Source of the DNA: Mycobacterium simulans
Lineage (GTDB): Bacteria; Actinomycetota; Actinomycetes; Mycobacteriales; Mycobacteriaceae
Direction of reading: 5' to 3'
DNA length: 64,000 nucleotides
Assembly: GCF_900232995.1 (NCBI RefSeq)
Contig: NZ_OCVX01000003.1
Span: 1,657,195-1,721,194, forward strand
Below are positions 41,832 through 50,756 of this stretch, piece after piece (within the stretch, counting starts at the first letter, position 1; the number at the start of each line of letters is the position of its first letter). Both the position numbers and the translations under genes were made by a program. The notes beneath the pieces were generated by a model. It saw only the letters and a program-made list of their open reading frames with translations. It did not search any database and was not told the origin of the DNA.

Positions 41832-43562
41832 TCAGACCCGGTCGTCGGCCTCGGCGCCGGGGTCGTAGCCGGGCAGGCCAAGCTCGTTCCGCAGCAGTTC
41901 GGCGGTGCGTTCGGCGAACATCGAAATGGTCAGGAATGGGTTGACCCCGATCGCGCGCGGGATCACCGACGCGTCGCAGACATAGAGCCCGTCGTACGTG
42001 CCGCCGTCGGGCCGGAATACTCGTCCGGCGTGGTCGATCACGCCCGCGTCGACGTTGTCTGCGGTGGCGCACCCGCCCATCGGGTGCGCGGTGATCAAGT
42101 GCTTGCCGAGGATGCGCTTGTCCCATCGCGGGTTTTTCATGTACGTCCCGCCGATGGCCTCGACCGCCGGCTTCATGATCGCGTCGACGTCGTGGTAGAT
42201 CCGCTCTGTCGGCGCCCCCGGCCAGTCGATCTTGACCGTGCCGTTTTTGCGAAGCACCAGTTCGCCATCGGAGTTGTCGTGCAACATGATCAAGAATCCG
42301 AGTGAGTGGTTCATCGCTCCGTCGGTGTTGAACATGATGTCGCGGCGCCACCGGTCGAGTTTGGCCCGCCGGAAGTCGCGATAGCTAGTGGCGGCAAGCC
42401 CCATCAACCCGAAACGGAAGCTGTCGATGAGCGCGCGGGGCAGCGACAAGTCCTGCACGGCGAACCGTTTGCGCAAGTCGGATTGGTCTGCGCCGAAACG
42501 CATTACGGCGGTAATGCTGGGCCCGCATGCGAGCTCCGATCGGGGCGGCCCGTCGGTGGTCGCCCAGGTTTGGGTGTCGGTCTGCATGTCGGTGTTGTAC
42601 GCGATGCCGAAATTGTCGCCGTTGCCGCTGAAGTTCTTGCCCAACCGCGTCGACAGCGGCAGTCCCGCCCGACGCGAACGCAGCAGGATTCCGTTGCTGC
42701 CGAGGGTGCCTGCGGAGACCACGACGCGACGGGCGGTGACGACGATCTCGCGGACCTCGTCGGCCTCCTTTTCTGCGCCGGTGCGACGGGCGATCACCCG
42801 CCACCGCCCATCGGTGGTCGGTTCGATGCGTTGAGCTTCGATGCCCGCGAACAACCGAACGCCGAAGTGTGCCGCCATCGGTAGGTAGTTGGTCATCAAG
42901 GTGTTCTTCGAACCCGTGTTGTCGCCGGTACCGTCGCCACCATGGTTGGGGCAGCGCCGCCGCTGTACGCCGTACTTGGTCACCCGATCCTCGGTGCTAA
43001 CCGTGATGTCGAGGACCTGCATCTGAGCGCCGGCGTTTTTGGCGATCTGCCTGAATGCCTCCACTCGGGGCAGCGGGACATGCTCCGCGTAAGGCACCGC
43101 GCCGAGCATGTGGCGCGCTCGCGCGTAGTATTCCGCCAGCCCGCCCACTCCATCGGTTTGTTGCTCGACGAGCTTGCGGAACTCCCGTGGCCACGACGAC
43201 AGGAACACTTCCCGATCGGGCACGATCGCCACATTGAAGTTGATCAACGAGGTCCCCCCGAGCCCGTTCGCGTGAATCACGTCGATGGTCTTGAATCGCT
43301 CAATCCCAATGAGCCCCAACGGATTCAAGGGTGAACGAAGTTCGGCCGCGGCGGCCGTCTCACTCTCCGGGAAGGTGCCGGTCGGATGCTCGGCGCCGCG
43401 TTCTAAAACGGCGATGTTGAGTTTGCCGCCGGCAGCTGCATTCGCGACCCCGAGTCGCGCGGCGGTGATGGCGCCGCCATAGCCCGAGCCGAGGATCAAG
43501 ACGTCGTACTCGCTGCGTAGCGCACTCGTTGATGTCGCCAGAGCCGCGGCTATTTCCGTCAT
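41832..43562 (-). CDS. GMC-type FAD oxidoreductase, cholesterol-oxidase-like
   Basis: 576 residues from the ATG at 43562, which has GGAGG upstream (minus strand). The length is close to the 578 of M. tuberculosis ChoD. The FAD-binding motif is DVLILGSGYGG at about residue 20. GLGGTSLINFNV is the second flavin segment, and the C-terminal HPMGGCA lies near VCDASVIPRAIGVNPFLT. RRRCPNHGGDGTGDNTG in the middle is typical of the steroid/terpene branch. It has no signal peptide, so it is likely cytoplasmic. A sterol or hydroxy-lipid is the likely substrate, inferred from similarity and the divergent mce operon. A frame reaching 43670 is open but not needed. Confidence 0.87.
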   Translation of the reverse strand: MTEIAAALATSTSALRSEYDVLILGSGYGGAITAARLGVANAAAGGKLNIAVLERGAEHPTGTFPESETAAAAELRSPLNPLGLIGIERFKTIDVIHANGLGGTSLINFNVAIVPDREVFLSSWPREFRKLVEQQTDGVGGLAEYYARARHMLGAVPYAEHVPLPRVEAFRQIAKNAGAQMQVLDITVSTEDRVTKYGVQRRRCPNHGGDGTGDNTGSKNTLMTNYLPMAAHFGVRLFAGIEAQRIEPTTDGRWRVIARRTGAEKEADEVREIVVTARRVVVSAGTLGSNGILLRSRRAGLPLSTRLGKNFSGNGDNFGIAYNTDMQTDTQTWATTDGPPRSELACGPSITAVMRFGADQSDLRKRFAVQDLSLPRALIDSFRFGLMGLAATSYRDFRRAKLDRWRRDIMFNTDGAMNHSLGFLIMLHDNSDGELVLRKNGTVKIDWPGAPTERIYHDVDAIMKPAVEAIGGTYMKNPRWDKRILGKHLITAHPMGGCATADNVDAGVIDHAGRVFRPDGGTYDGLYVCDASVIPRAIGVNPFLTISMFAERTAELLRNELGLPGYDPGAEADDRV

Positions 43563-43711
43563 GATTGCAACCTCCGTTTCATGAATAAGTACGGCAGCGT
43601 AGACCCCGGCGTCGCTGTTTGGGTCGAATTGGCTGAGAAAAAAGATTGCCGGGACGATTGTCAAGATCATTTACATTATGGTGATCTATTCCTCCGGCTG
43701 AGCTGCGACAT

Positions 43712-43728
43712 TGTCAAATGTGTTGACG
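43712..43728. promoter_or_regulatory. Palindromic operator in the GMC/mce divergent promoter
   Basis: TGTCAAATGTGTTGACG has TGTCAA and TTGACG arms around five bases, a near copy of 41105-41121; flanking ACATTGT and GAGCTGCG also recur there. It stands 150 bases before the GMC start and 126 before the first mce-operon gene. Confidence 0.55.
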
Positions 43729-43737
43729 CTAGCAATC

Positions 43738-43777
43738 TATAACGGATATATAACGAATCAGTCTCTGTTCTATAACG
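43738..43777. promoter_or_regulatory. Three phased TATAACG direct repeats
   Basis: TATAACG occurs at 43738, 43749 and 43771. The steps are 11 and 22 bases, one and two turns of the helix, so all three face the same side. They lie between the palindrome and the mce operon. This is the layout of an activator or cooperative regulator site; no known mycobacterial regulator is assigned. Confidence 0.45.
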
Positions 43778-43853
43778 TCCGGTGCGGTTCGTTGCGAACT
43801 CAATACCATCCGTAAATCACGCGTGAAGCACCTAAGTGATCAAGGGAACCGCC

Positions 43854-44756
43854 ATGTCGCTTTTGTTTACAAAGCCAGACTTCCTGGCTGCGTCGGCGGC
43901 GGACGACCGGCCAAAAAGATCACCGATTGCGCGGCCCCTGGTAGTGATGGCCATCAGATCGTGGCGCCACGTCCTACGACAGGCCGACGGATCGTTGCAG
44001 ACGCTGGGCCGCTTCTTCGAGTTGGCCGCACAGTCCGCTATTTACCTCATCACCGACATTTTCCGGTTACGTCATCCGTGGCGAGACACCCTCACCCAGG
44101 CTTCGTTCATCGTTGGTGTCACAGCGATTCCGGCGTTACTGATATCCATCCCGTTCGGGGTTATCGTCGCCGTGCAGGTGGGCAGCGTCATCCAGCAGGT
44201 GGGCGCGACATCGATCTCCGGTGCGGCCGGCGGCCTTGGCGTCATCCGCCAGGCCGCGCCGATCGTCGCGGCATTGCTCCTGGGTGGCGCCGCCGGCGCG
44301 GCGATAACCACCGACCTGGGCGCTCGCAGCATCCGCGACGAGGTTGACGCGTTGCGTGTCATGGGTATCGACCCGGTTCAACGACTGGTCACGCCAAGGC
44401 TGGCGGCGATCATCTTGGTGTCGCCGGCGTTGTGCATCTTCATCGTCTTCATGGGGCTCTCGGCGGGCTATGTGATCAATGTGGGGTTTCAGTCCGGTAC
44501 TCCCGGTAGCTACATCGCCTCGTTTGGATCGTTCGCCACGATCACGGATGTTGTTGTCGCGCTGCTGAAGACCTGGCTCTTCGGGGTGATCGTGACGCTG
44601 ATCGCGTGTCAGCGCGGTCTGGAGACCAAGGGCGGCCCGCGAGGGGTGGCCGATGGGGTGAACGCGGCCGTCGTCCTCGGGGTGGTCACGGTGTTCGTGC
44701 TCAACCTGGTGATCACCGAGTTTGTCACCCTGTTCATGCCGACGAAGGTGGGCTGA
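43854..44756 (+). CDS. YrbEA-type permease of an mce lipid importer
   Basis: 300 residues from the ATG at 43854, with AAGGGA upstream; a GTG at 43836 would add six. It is a MlaE-family permease with five or six helices. The cytoplasmic coupling segment reads LGARSIRDEVDALRVMGIDP, and VTPRLAAIILVSPALCIFIV follows. With its partner it forms the membrane part of an Mce transporter powered by the shared ATPase MceG, which is not encoded here. The operon is divergent from the GMC oxidoreductase. Confidence 0.93.
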   Translation: MSLLFTKPDFLAASAADDRPKRSPIARPLVVMAIRSWRHVLRQADGSLQTLGRFFELAAQSAIYLITDIFRLRHPWRDTLTQASFIVGVTAIPALLISIPFGVIVAVQVGSVIQQVGATSISGAAGGLGVIRQAAPIVAALLLGGAAGAAITTDLGARSIRDEVDALRVMGIDPVQRLVTPRLAAIILVSPALCIFIVFMGLSAGYVINVGFQSGTPGSYIASFGSFATITDVVVALLKTWLFGVIVTLIACQRGLETKGGPRGVADGVNAAVVLGVVTVFVLNLVITEFVTLFMPTKVG

Positions 44757-45610
44757 TGGCAACACCTGCACGGCATCTGCCGCCTGGATTGGCTACGACT
44801 CTGCGGGTCGCCGAGAGGTGCGGCTCGATGTTCGAGCGCCTCGGGCATCAGGCGACCTTCGTGGCTTTGGTGCTCGGCGCGATTCCGCGGACAGTCGCCC
44901 GCTACCGGCGCCAGACCGGAGCGATCTTGGTCGACATGATCTGGGGCAACGGTTCGCTGGTGGTAGGTGGCGGCACCATCGGCGTGCTGGCGTTCATGGG
45001 TGCCGCGATAGGGGGTTCGGTCGGGGTCGAGGGATATGCCGTCCTGGACATGGTCGGTATGGGGCCACTGACCGGGTTCATCTCCGCCTATGCGAACACC
45101 CGGGAAATGGCCCCGATGATCGCTGCAATCGGCTTCGGAGCCCAAGCCGGTACCCGGATGACCGCCGAAATCGGCGCCATGCGCATCGCAGAGGAAATCG
45201 ATGCGCTTGAGGCCCAAGCCATCCCGTCCATCCCATATGTCGTGACGCCCCGCGTCATCGCCGGGATGATCACCATCATTCCGCTGTACCTGTTGGCCCT
45301 TGCGTTGAGCTATCTGTCTTGCGCGCTGGTGGTCGACCTGCATCAAGCGTCGGGCACCTACTACCACTACTTCGACTCGTTCATCCAACCGTCGGACGTG
45401 GGTTTCTCGGTGGTCAAGGCGATCGTTTTCGTGACCCTCATCGTCGCTATCCACTGTTACGAGGGTTACTACGCCGGCGGTGGTCCCGAGGGAGTCGGGC
45501 ACGCCTCGGGTCGAGCGATCCGCGCCAGCCTGATCACCGTCGTCATCGCCGACATGGTGCTGACACTGCTGTTTTGGGGCAACAACCCCGGCCTGAGGCT
45601 GTCGGGGTAA
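44756..45610 (+). CDS. YrbEB-type permease of an mce lipid importer
   Basis: 284 residues from the ATG at 44756, which shares one base with the upstream TGA (TGATG). It is the second MlaE-family permease. The coupling segment is EIGAMRIAEEIDALEAQAI with SIPYVVTPRVIAGM, the EQA-like pattern of YrbEB proteins. The hydrophobic core starts at GTIGVLAFMGAAIGGSVGVEG. It pairs with the YrbEA protein and is followed by mceA three bases on. Confidence 0.93.
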   Translation: MATPARHLPPGLATTLRVAERCGSMFERLGHQATFVALVLGAIPRTVARYRRQTGAILVDMIWGNGSLVVGGGTIGVLAFMGAAIGGSVGVEGYAVLDMVGMGPLTGFISAYANTREMAPMIAAIGFGAQAGTRMTAEIGAMRIAEEIDALEAQAIPSIPYVVTPRVIAGMITIIPLYLLALALSYLSCALVVDLHQASGTYYHYFDSFIQPSDVGFSVVKAIVFVTLIVAIHCYEGYYAGGGPEGVGHASGRAIRASLITVVIADMVLTLLFWGNNPGLRLSG

Positions 45611-45613
45611 GGC

Positions 45614-46609
45614 ATGCGGACACCCAGTTCACAAGCGCTGCGAAGGTCCTTACGAATCAGGGGCCTGATTGTGTCCGTGGTGCTGGCAATCGCGGGCATC
45701 ACTTTGTATCAGGCGGCCACCGGCAAGTATGACGACACGTTCAAGCTGACCGTGGTCGCCAACACGATAGGCGAAGGCTTGGCCCCCGGCGCGGAGGTGA
45801 AATTCCACGGGCTGGCCATCGGATCGGTCAAGACGCTGGAATCGACGGGATACAACAAGCAGACGATGACGGTGCTGCTCGACCCGGGCCAGGCGAAGGT
45901 GCTGACCGCCGACACCATAGCCAGGTTCACGTCGTCGAATGTTTTTGGCACGGCGGCAGTTGAACTCGTCAGCGAGGGCAGGGGCCCCCGGTTGCCCGCG
46001 AACCAAACCTTGGTTTTGCGCACCGACGCCCAGGCGGCGTCGGTTACCGGGTTGCTGCGACAGGGCCAAAGGGTTAGCCGGATCCTGGATACGCCCGAAT
46101 TCGACCACGTGATCGAGGTGCTGCGCCGGCACGCCGACATCGTCGAGCCGGCGGCCAGGGCCGGGCTAGATCTCGCGAGGATCATGGCCGACTCCCAGAC
46201 CATGCCTGTCTCCCAATCACTTTCGGTCCTAGCGTCGTTCTTGAACGGCCTGGGCGCCGCCATGCCGGCGCTTGAGCTGGCACCCGATCTGCTCGACGGA
46301 CTGGACCCGCTGGTAGCACCGGGCGGTTCAAAAGGTGTCGATCGCACGAATCTGGTTATGCGCCAAACCGGTCGGCTGTTGCGGGATGCCGGGCAGATTT
46401 CAGTGCGCAACAACGAGTGGCTCATCCAGCTGGTCGGCGCGATCATGAACATCGAGATCCCGGCCATGTACGCCATGGGCAGTCTGGCACCGGCCTATGA
46501 CCGGCTTTCCGGCCTCCTCGATCGCACCAGTGCCGCCTTTCCGGTTATCGACGGCGAGGTCCGGATGCGCACCGAGGTCATCCTTCAAGCTCCTGGGGGT
46601 GGCCGTTGA
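45614..46609 (+). CDS. MceA-type substrate-binding subunit
   Basis: 331 residues. One N-terminal membrane helix (LIVSVVLAIAGITLYQA) anchors it. The MCE/MlaD domain (about 40-115) includes GEGLAPGAEVKFHGLAIGSVKTLE. The remainder is the helical MCE-associated part that builds the needle-like hexamer crossing the periplasm. It is shorter than the 430-450 residues of Mce1A and Mce4A. It overlaps mceB by four bases. Confidence 0.92.
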   Translation: MRTPSSQALRRSLRIRGLIVSVVLAIAGITLYQAATGKYDDTFKLTVVANTIGEGLAPGAEVKFHGLAIGSVKTLESTGYNKQTMTVLLDPGQAKVLTADTIARFTSSNVFGTAAVELVSEGRGPRLPANQTLVLRTDAQAASVTGLLRQGQRVSRILDTPEFDHVIEVLRRHADIVEPAARAGLDLARIMADSQTMPVSQSLSVLASFLNGLGAAMPALELAPDLLDGLDPLVAPGGSKGVDRTNLVMRQTGRLLRDAGQISVRNNEWLIQLVGAIMNIEIPAMYAMGSLAPAYDRLSGLLDRTSAAFPVIDGEVRMRTEVILQAPGGGR

Positions 46610-47616
46610 GAAAGGTGTCCGGATCGGTGCTGTGGCTGACCGTGTTCACGGCGATCGCCACGGTGTGCGCGATCGTCGTGGTCACCGCACTGCGTAGTCC
46701 GGTCAACGGCCCGGTCTCGCATTACACTGCGAGCTTCACTGATGTTTCGGGCCTCGACGTCGGCAACGACGTCCGCATTTCCGGTGTGCAAGTGGGCAAG
46801 GTCGAGGCCATTCGTCTCGACGGCCGTGCTGCCAAGGTCGACTTCAGCGCGCTCAACGAACACGCGGTGTATCGGAATACCGTTGCCGCCGTGCGCTTTC
46901 AGAACCTTTTGGGCCAGCGGTACTTGGAGCTGGTGCAACCGGCCGCGGGCGGTGAACGGTTGGCCGCGGGGGCAACGATTCCGATCGGGCAGACGGTTCC
47001 GTCATTCGATATCACCAAGCTGTTCAATGGGTTCCGGCCGGTATTCGCCACGCTCGACACGGCCCAGCTCAACCAGTTCGGCGAGAACCTGTTGCGGCTA
47101 ATTCAAGGCGACGACACTGGGCTTGGCCCGGTGCTGCACGATCTGGACGCCATCTCCAAGTTCGCCGTCAACCGTCAGGCTGCCATCACCGTGCTGATCC
47201 GCAACCTCGGCGAGATTTCGCATGATCTCGGCGGCAAGTCGCAACAGCTGTTCCATCTCATCGCCACGCTGACCCAGTTGCTGACCACGTTCACGTCCAA
47301 GGCCGACGATTTTCGCGCCTCGATCGACATCGAGCTGCCTTTGCTGAGAAGCTTGGTGCGCATCCTGCAATATGCCGAACGCACCTTTGACGGATCGACC
47401 GTCCCGCTCTATGACGTTACGAGCCGGATGTTTCCGCAGACGCCAACCATCATCGCCAGTCTGTCCCTGGTGCCGTCGCTGATTCAGGGGCTGCGCGACT
47501 CGCTCGTCGACGATCAGCAGGCGACCGCGACCTTTGACTGCTCCCACGGTCAAGTCCATCTCCCGGGAATCGGCGAAGTGTCGTTCGCACAACAGGATTT
47601 GGTGGTGTGCAGGTAA
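46606..47616 (+). CDS. MceB-type subunit
   Basis: 336 residues from a TTG at 46606 overlapping the mceA stop; a GTG at 46615 is possible. One N-terminal helix (SVLWLTVFTAIATVCAIVVV) is followed by the MCE domain (TDVSGLDVGNDVRISGVQVGK and RFQNLLGQRYLELV). A helical region ends with two Cys (TFDCSHGQ and DLVVCR), a pattern shared with MceC and MceD here, likely a disulfide. It overlaps mceC by one base. Confidence 0.92.
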   Translation: MRKVSGSVLWLTVFTAIATVCAIVVVTALRSPVNGPVSHYTASFTDVSGLDVGNDVRISGVQVGKVEAIRLDGRAAKVDFSALNEHAVYRNTVAAVRFQNLLGQRYLELVQPAAGGERLAAGATIPIGQTVPSFDITKLFNGFRPVFATLDTAQLNQFGENLLRLIQGDDTGLGPVLHDLDAISKFAVNRQAAITVLIRNLGEISHDLGGKSQQLFHLIATLTQLLTTFTSKADDFRASIDIELPLLRSLVRILQYAERTFDGSTVPLYDVTSRMFPQTPTIIASLSLVPSLIQGLRDSLVDDQQATATFDCSHGQVHLPGIGEVSFAQQDLVVCR

Positions 47617-48623
47617 TGATCTTGCGCAGGTACCATCGGGTCCTCGATGAGCGCGCCGCGGCGACCCGCAGCCGTCGGCTCGGGGTCGTTGGTATCGTCG
47701 TCGTCTTCGCCGTTCTGGCGACTACCGGGCTCGCCTACCTCAACCCGACCGGACAGGCCAGCTACACCGCAAACGCCGGCACCTCCGGCGGTGTGCGCTC
47801 CGGCGACGAAGTCCGCATCGCCGGTGTCCCAGTCGGGAAGGTCACCAGCGTCCGGCTGAACCGGACCGTCGTCGAAATAAAGTTCGATGTCAAGCGGTCG
47901 GTGGTCGTCGGTGCGCTGTCCACCCTTGAGATCAAGCTGCTGACCCCACTCGGCGGCCATTATGTGGCGCTCGATCCGCAGGGCGGCACACGGTTGGGCC
48001 ACAGTGCGATTCCACCGCAGCGCGTGAAATCGCCGTTCGAGGGCAGCGACATGATCCAGGAGATCACGCCGTTCATCAAGGAAGTCAACGGCCAGATCAT
48101 CCACGACACCTTCACCGAGGTCGCCGTAGCCGCCAATAAGTATCCCAATGCGGTGCGGGATATTCTGCAGTCCGCCACCGAGTTGACCAGGCTGTTGAGC
48201 AAGATGACCGGCGACCTGCATCGCGGGCTGGACTTCGTCAACAATTCCACCGGTGCGCTGGCCGCGGGTCGCCAGCAGCTGGTCGCGCTGATCGACCAAT
48301 TCGCACTGGTTGGGCAACGCTACACCGCAAAGTCCGTCGATATCGTCGAGTTCTTCACCCTGCTAAGGGAACTGACCCGCATCGTGGACCGCATCATGGT
48401 GTTCTACGACCGAGAGGTCGCGCCCTCACTCAACGGTATCGACGACATCTTCGACACCCTGTTTACCCATCCCGACCGCATCGGCAGGGCGGCCGAGGGC
48501 CTCGGCCAAATCCTCAACATCGTTGGCCCGATGCTCAGCGGAAACGGTGTCGTCCTCGACCAGAGCCGCCGGTTGGTGTCCGGACAGAATCTCTGTCTGC
48601 CAAACATCATGAGGCACTGCTGA
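47616..48623 (+). CDS. MceC-type subunit
   Basis: 335 residues from the ATG at 47616 (TAATG overlap with mceB); a GTG at 47607 is an alternative. One helix (RLGVVGIVVVFAVLATTGLAYL), an MCE domain (GGVRSGDEVRIAGVPVGKV), then a helical part with many amphipathic repeats. It ends in two Cys (SGQNLCLPNIMRHC). Its role is one of six subunits of the lipid-conducting tube. Confidence 0.92.
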   Translation: MILRRYHRVLDERAAATRSRRLGVVGIVVVFAVLATTGLAYLNPTGQASYTANAGTSGGVRSGDEVRIAGVPVGKVTSVRLNRTVVEIKFDVKRSVVVGALSTLEIKLLTPLGGHYVALDPQGGTRLGHSAIPPQRVKSPFEGSDMIQEITPFIKEVNGQIIHDTFTEVAVAANKYPNAVRDILQSATELTRLLSKMTGDLHRGLDFVNNSTGALAAGRQQLVALIDQFALVGQRYTAKSVDIVEFFTLLRELTRIVDRIMVFYDREVAPSLNGIDDIFDTLFTHPDRIGRAAEGLGQILNIVGPMLSGNGVVLDQSRRLVSGQNLCLPNIMRHC

Positions 48624-48624
48624 T

Positions 48625-49752
48625 ATGAGGAAGAAGCGTGCCATGATTGCCATCGCCGTAGCCGCGGGCGTTGGGATCGCCGGTGTGATCGGCGTCAAGG
48701 TCGTGCTGCCCGAGCTCAACAACACCAGGGCATTATGCGCCGAATTCACCGACGCAGTCGGGCTTTACCCGGGCAACAAGGTGCAGCTGTTGGGCATCGA
48801 GGTCGGATCGGTAACCGCGGTCACCAACGAGCCCGATCACGTCCAGGTCGACTTCACCGTTTCCAAGGATCTCGACCTGCCGGCCGACGTTGGGGCGGTC
48901 ACCTACTCGCAGTCGATCGTGAGCGATCGACATGTCGAACTGACCAAACCGTACGCGAGTGGCCCCAAGTTCACCGGCTCGCAGTGCATCAAGCTCGAAT
49001 CCACCAAGACTCCGATCGGTGTCAGCGAAACCTTCGCTGCCGTCGACAAACTCGCCAATGCAATCTTGGGATCCTCAGCGGACCCGTCGCATTCGCCCGG
49101 CGCCCAGGCCATTAATGACAGCCTCCAAGCGGCAAGTCGGTCGTTGGAGGGCACCGGACCACACCTCAATACGGCACTGCGGGACCTGGTCGCCATCATC
49201 GGCGACCCCTACCAGGCAGACGCCGACTACCGGCAGCTCATCGAGAACGGCGAGATCCTCACTTCGACACTGCTGCAGAACTGGGGCACCGTGGCCACCG
49301 TGATGCAGACCCTGCCGGACAGCCTCAGAATGATCGAGGGTCTGGCGGACGGCTTCGGGTCGGCGCTGCACCATCTCGCACATTCGCTGCCGATCCTGGT
49401 CGAGGCGTTGAATCGGTTCGCGCCCCGCGTGTATCACAACGTTACCGACAAGCTGATCCCCTGGATCAGAGATGTCCTCAACGCCTTCACCCCGCAGATC
49501 GTCGGTGTCATCAACGGTTTGCCACCGGTGACAAATTGGCTCGCCTCGAAATACGAGCCGGCTTGGGGGACGCACAATGTCACGTATCTGCCTCCACAGG
49601 TGTCGGTTTCACCCTCGCAGGCCAATGCCATCTGTACTGTCCTGCGGGAACGCAACACCCCTGGATCCCAAGCGGCGTGCGCACCCGGCGCAACCTCCGA
49701 TCCGGTCACGCTGGGCCTGACCGATCTCATTCTTGGGGCGGCACTGCCATGA
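48625..49752 (+). CDS. MceD-type subunit
   Basis: 375 residues. One helix (MIAIAVAAGVGIAGVIGVKVV) and the MCE domain (AVGLYPGNKVQLLGIEVGSV), with early and later Cys (RALCAEF, SQCIKLES). The long helical region has VNGLPPVTNWLASKYEPAWG-like sequence near the end, with VIGVINGLPPVTNW seen only as VGVINGLPPVTNW, then NAICTVLRER and QAACAPG. Length is below the 450-530 residues of MceD in mce1 to mce4, mainly for want of the Pro-rich tail. It starts two bases after mceC and overlaps mceE. Confidence 0.92.
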   Translation: MRKKRAMIAIAVAAGVGIAGVIGVKVVLPELNNTRALCAEFTDAVGLYPGNKVQLLGIEVGSVTAVTNEPDHVQVDFTVSKDLDLPADVGAVTYSQSIVSDRHVELTKPYASGPKFTGSQCIKLESTKTPIGVSETFAAVDKLANAILGSSADPSHSPGAQAINDSLQAASRSLEGTGPHLNTALRDLVAIIGDPYQADADYRQLIENGEILTSTLLQNWGTVATVMQTLPDSLRMIEGLADGFGSALHHLAHSLPILVEALNRFAPRVYHNVTDKLIPWIRDVLNAFTPQIVGVINGLPPVTNWLASKYEPAWGTHNVTYLPPQVSVSPSQANAICTVLRERNTPGSQAACAPGATSDPVTLGLTDLILGAALP

Positions 49753-50756
49753 CCCGACGATCGATCGCGGCACTGCTCGGTGCCCTGTTAGTCAGCCTGA
49801 CAGCCGGTTGTTCACTGGACCCCACCCGCTTACCGGTACCCGGTTCCTATGTCCCCGGCGACAAGTACACGATCAAGGTCGAATTTTCGAGTGTGCTGAA
49901 CCTGCCCGCCAGGGCCAAGGTGGACTTCGGCGGGGTACGGGTGGGTGTCCTGGACCGGGTTCAGCTGGTCGGCAGTACCGCGGTCGCCTACGTCGATGTG
50001 TCCGGGAGCGTAAAGCTGCCGCAGAACACCCGTGCCGAACTGCGTCAGGCAACGGTCCTGGGCGATATCTATATTGCGCTGCTGCCACCGGACAACCCAG
50101 CGGCAACGCCGCTGCATGACGGTGACACCATCCCGCTGCGCAATACGGCCCCGGCCGACAATGTCGAGGACATCTTGCGGGGAGTGTCGAACCTGGTGTC
50201 GGGCGGCTCGCTGAACACCCTGCAAGACGCGGTGATCAATTTCAACAAGGCGTTTCCGAAGGACCCGGCCGAACAGGACCGGATCCGACGGAAATTGGCG
50301 ACGGTGCTGCACGACCTGGCGGCGAACCAAGACACCATCGACGAAATCCTATCCAGCACAGAGAATATCGGCAGAAGCCTGATCGCCAACACCGGGGTGT
50401 TCGATCGGCTGATCACCGAAGGCCCGGGCAAGCTAGAGGCGATGGCCGGCGTACTACCCGACATTATCGAACTTGTCGTCGATTTCCAGGACCTGGGCCG
50501 AAGCGGTGGACAACTGCTAGCGCCCAATGCGCCCGACGTGATCGAGATGCTCTCCTACATAACACCTTTGGTCGGATCCGTGGCGACTGCTGACACCACG
50601 GTGCCGCTCATTGCCGACAAGGTGGTCGGGCTGATCCGCGACAAACTCATTCCGTTCTTCGGAAATGGCGGACCGAAATTCAGTGTCTCGGTTGATCCCG
50701 GAGCCAGGGCCGACCAGACGATTTCGGCGATGCGGACGATGGGGATGCTCCCATGA
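49749..50756 (+). CDS. MceE-type lipoprotein subunit
   Basis: 335 residues from the ATG at 49749 (ATGA overlap with mceD). A signal peptide ends in the lipobox LTAGC, as in the Lpr-type MceE proteins, which are the only lipidated subunits. The MCE domain follows (LNLPARAKVDFGGVRVG). The rest is helical. The track upstream to 49536 reads through mceD and was rejected. It overlaps mceF by four bases. Confidence 0.92.
   Translation: MTRRSIAALLGALLVSLTAGCSLDPTRLPVPGSYVPGDKYTIKVEFSSVLNLPARAKVDFGGVRVGVLDRVQLVGSTAVAYVDVSGSVKLPQNTRAELRQATVLGDIYIALLPPDNPAATPLHDGDTIPLRNTAPADNVEDILRGVSNLVSGGSLNTLQDAVINFNKAFPKDPAEQDRIRRKLATVLHDLAANQDTIDEILSSTENIGRSLIANTGVFDRLITEGPGKLEAMAGVLPDIIELVVDFQDLGRSGGQLLAPNAPDVIEMLSYITPLVGSVATADTTVPLIADKVVGLIRDKLIPFFGNGGPKFSVSVDPGARADQTISAMRTMGMLP

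Noticed and set aside
43665..43686. GATCA ... TGATC inverted repeat near the GMC start
   Set aside because: The arms are only five bases and the centre is asymmetric; there is no second copy in the block, so it is too weak to call.
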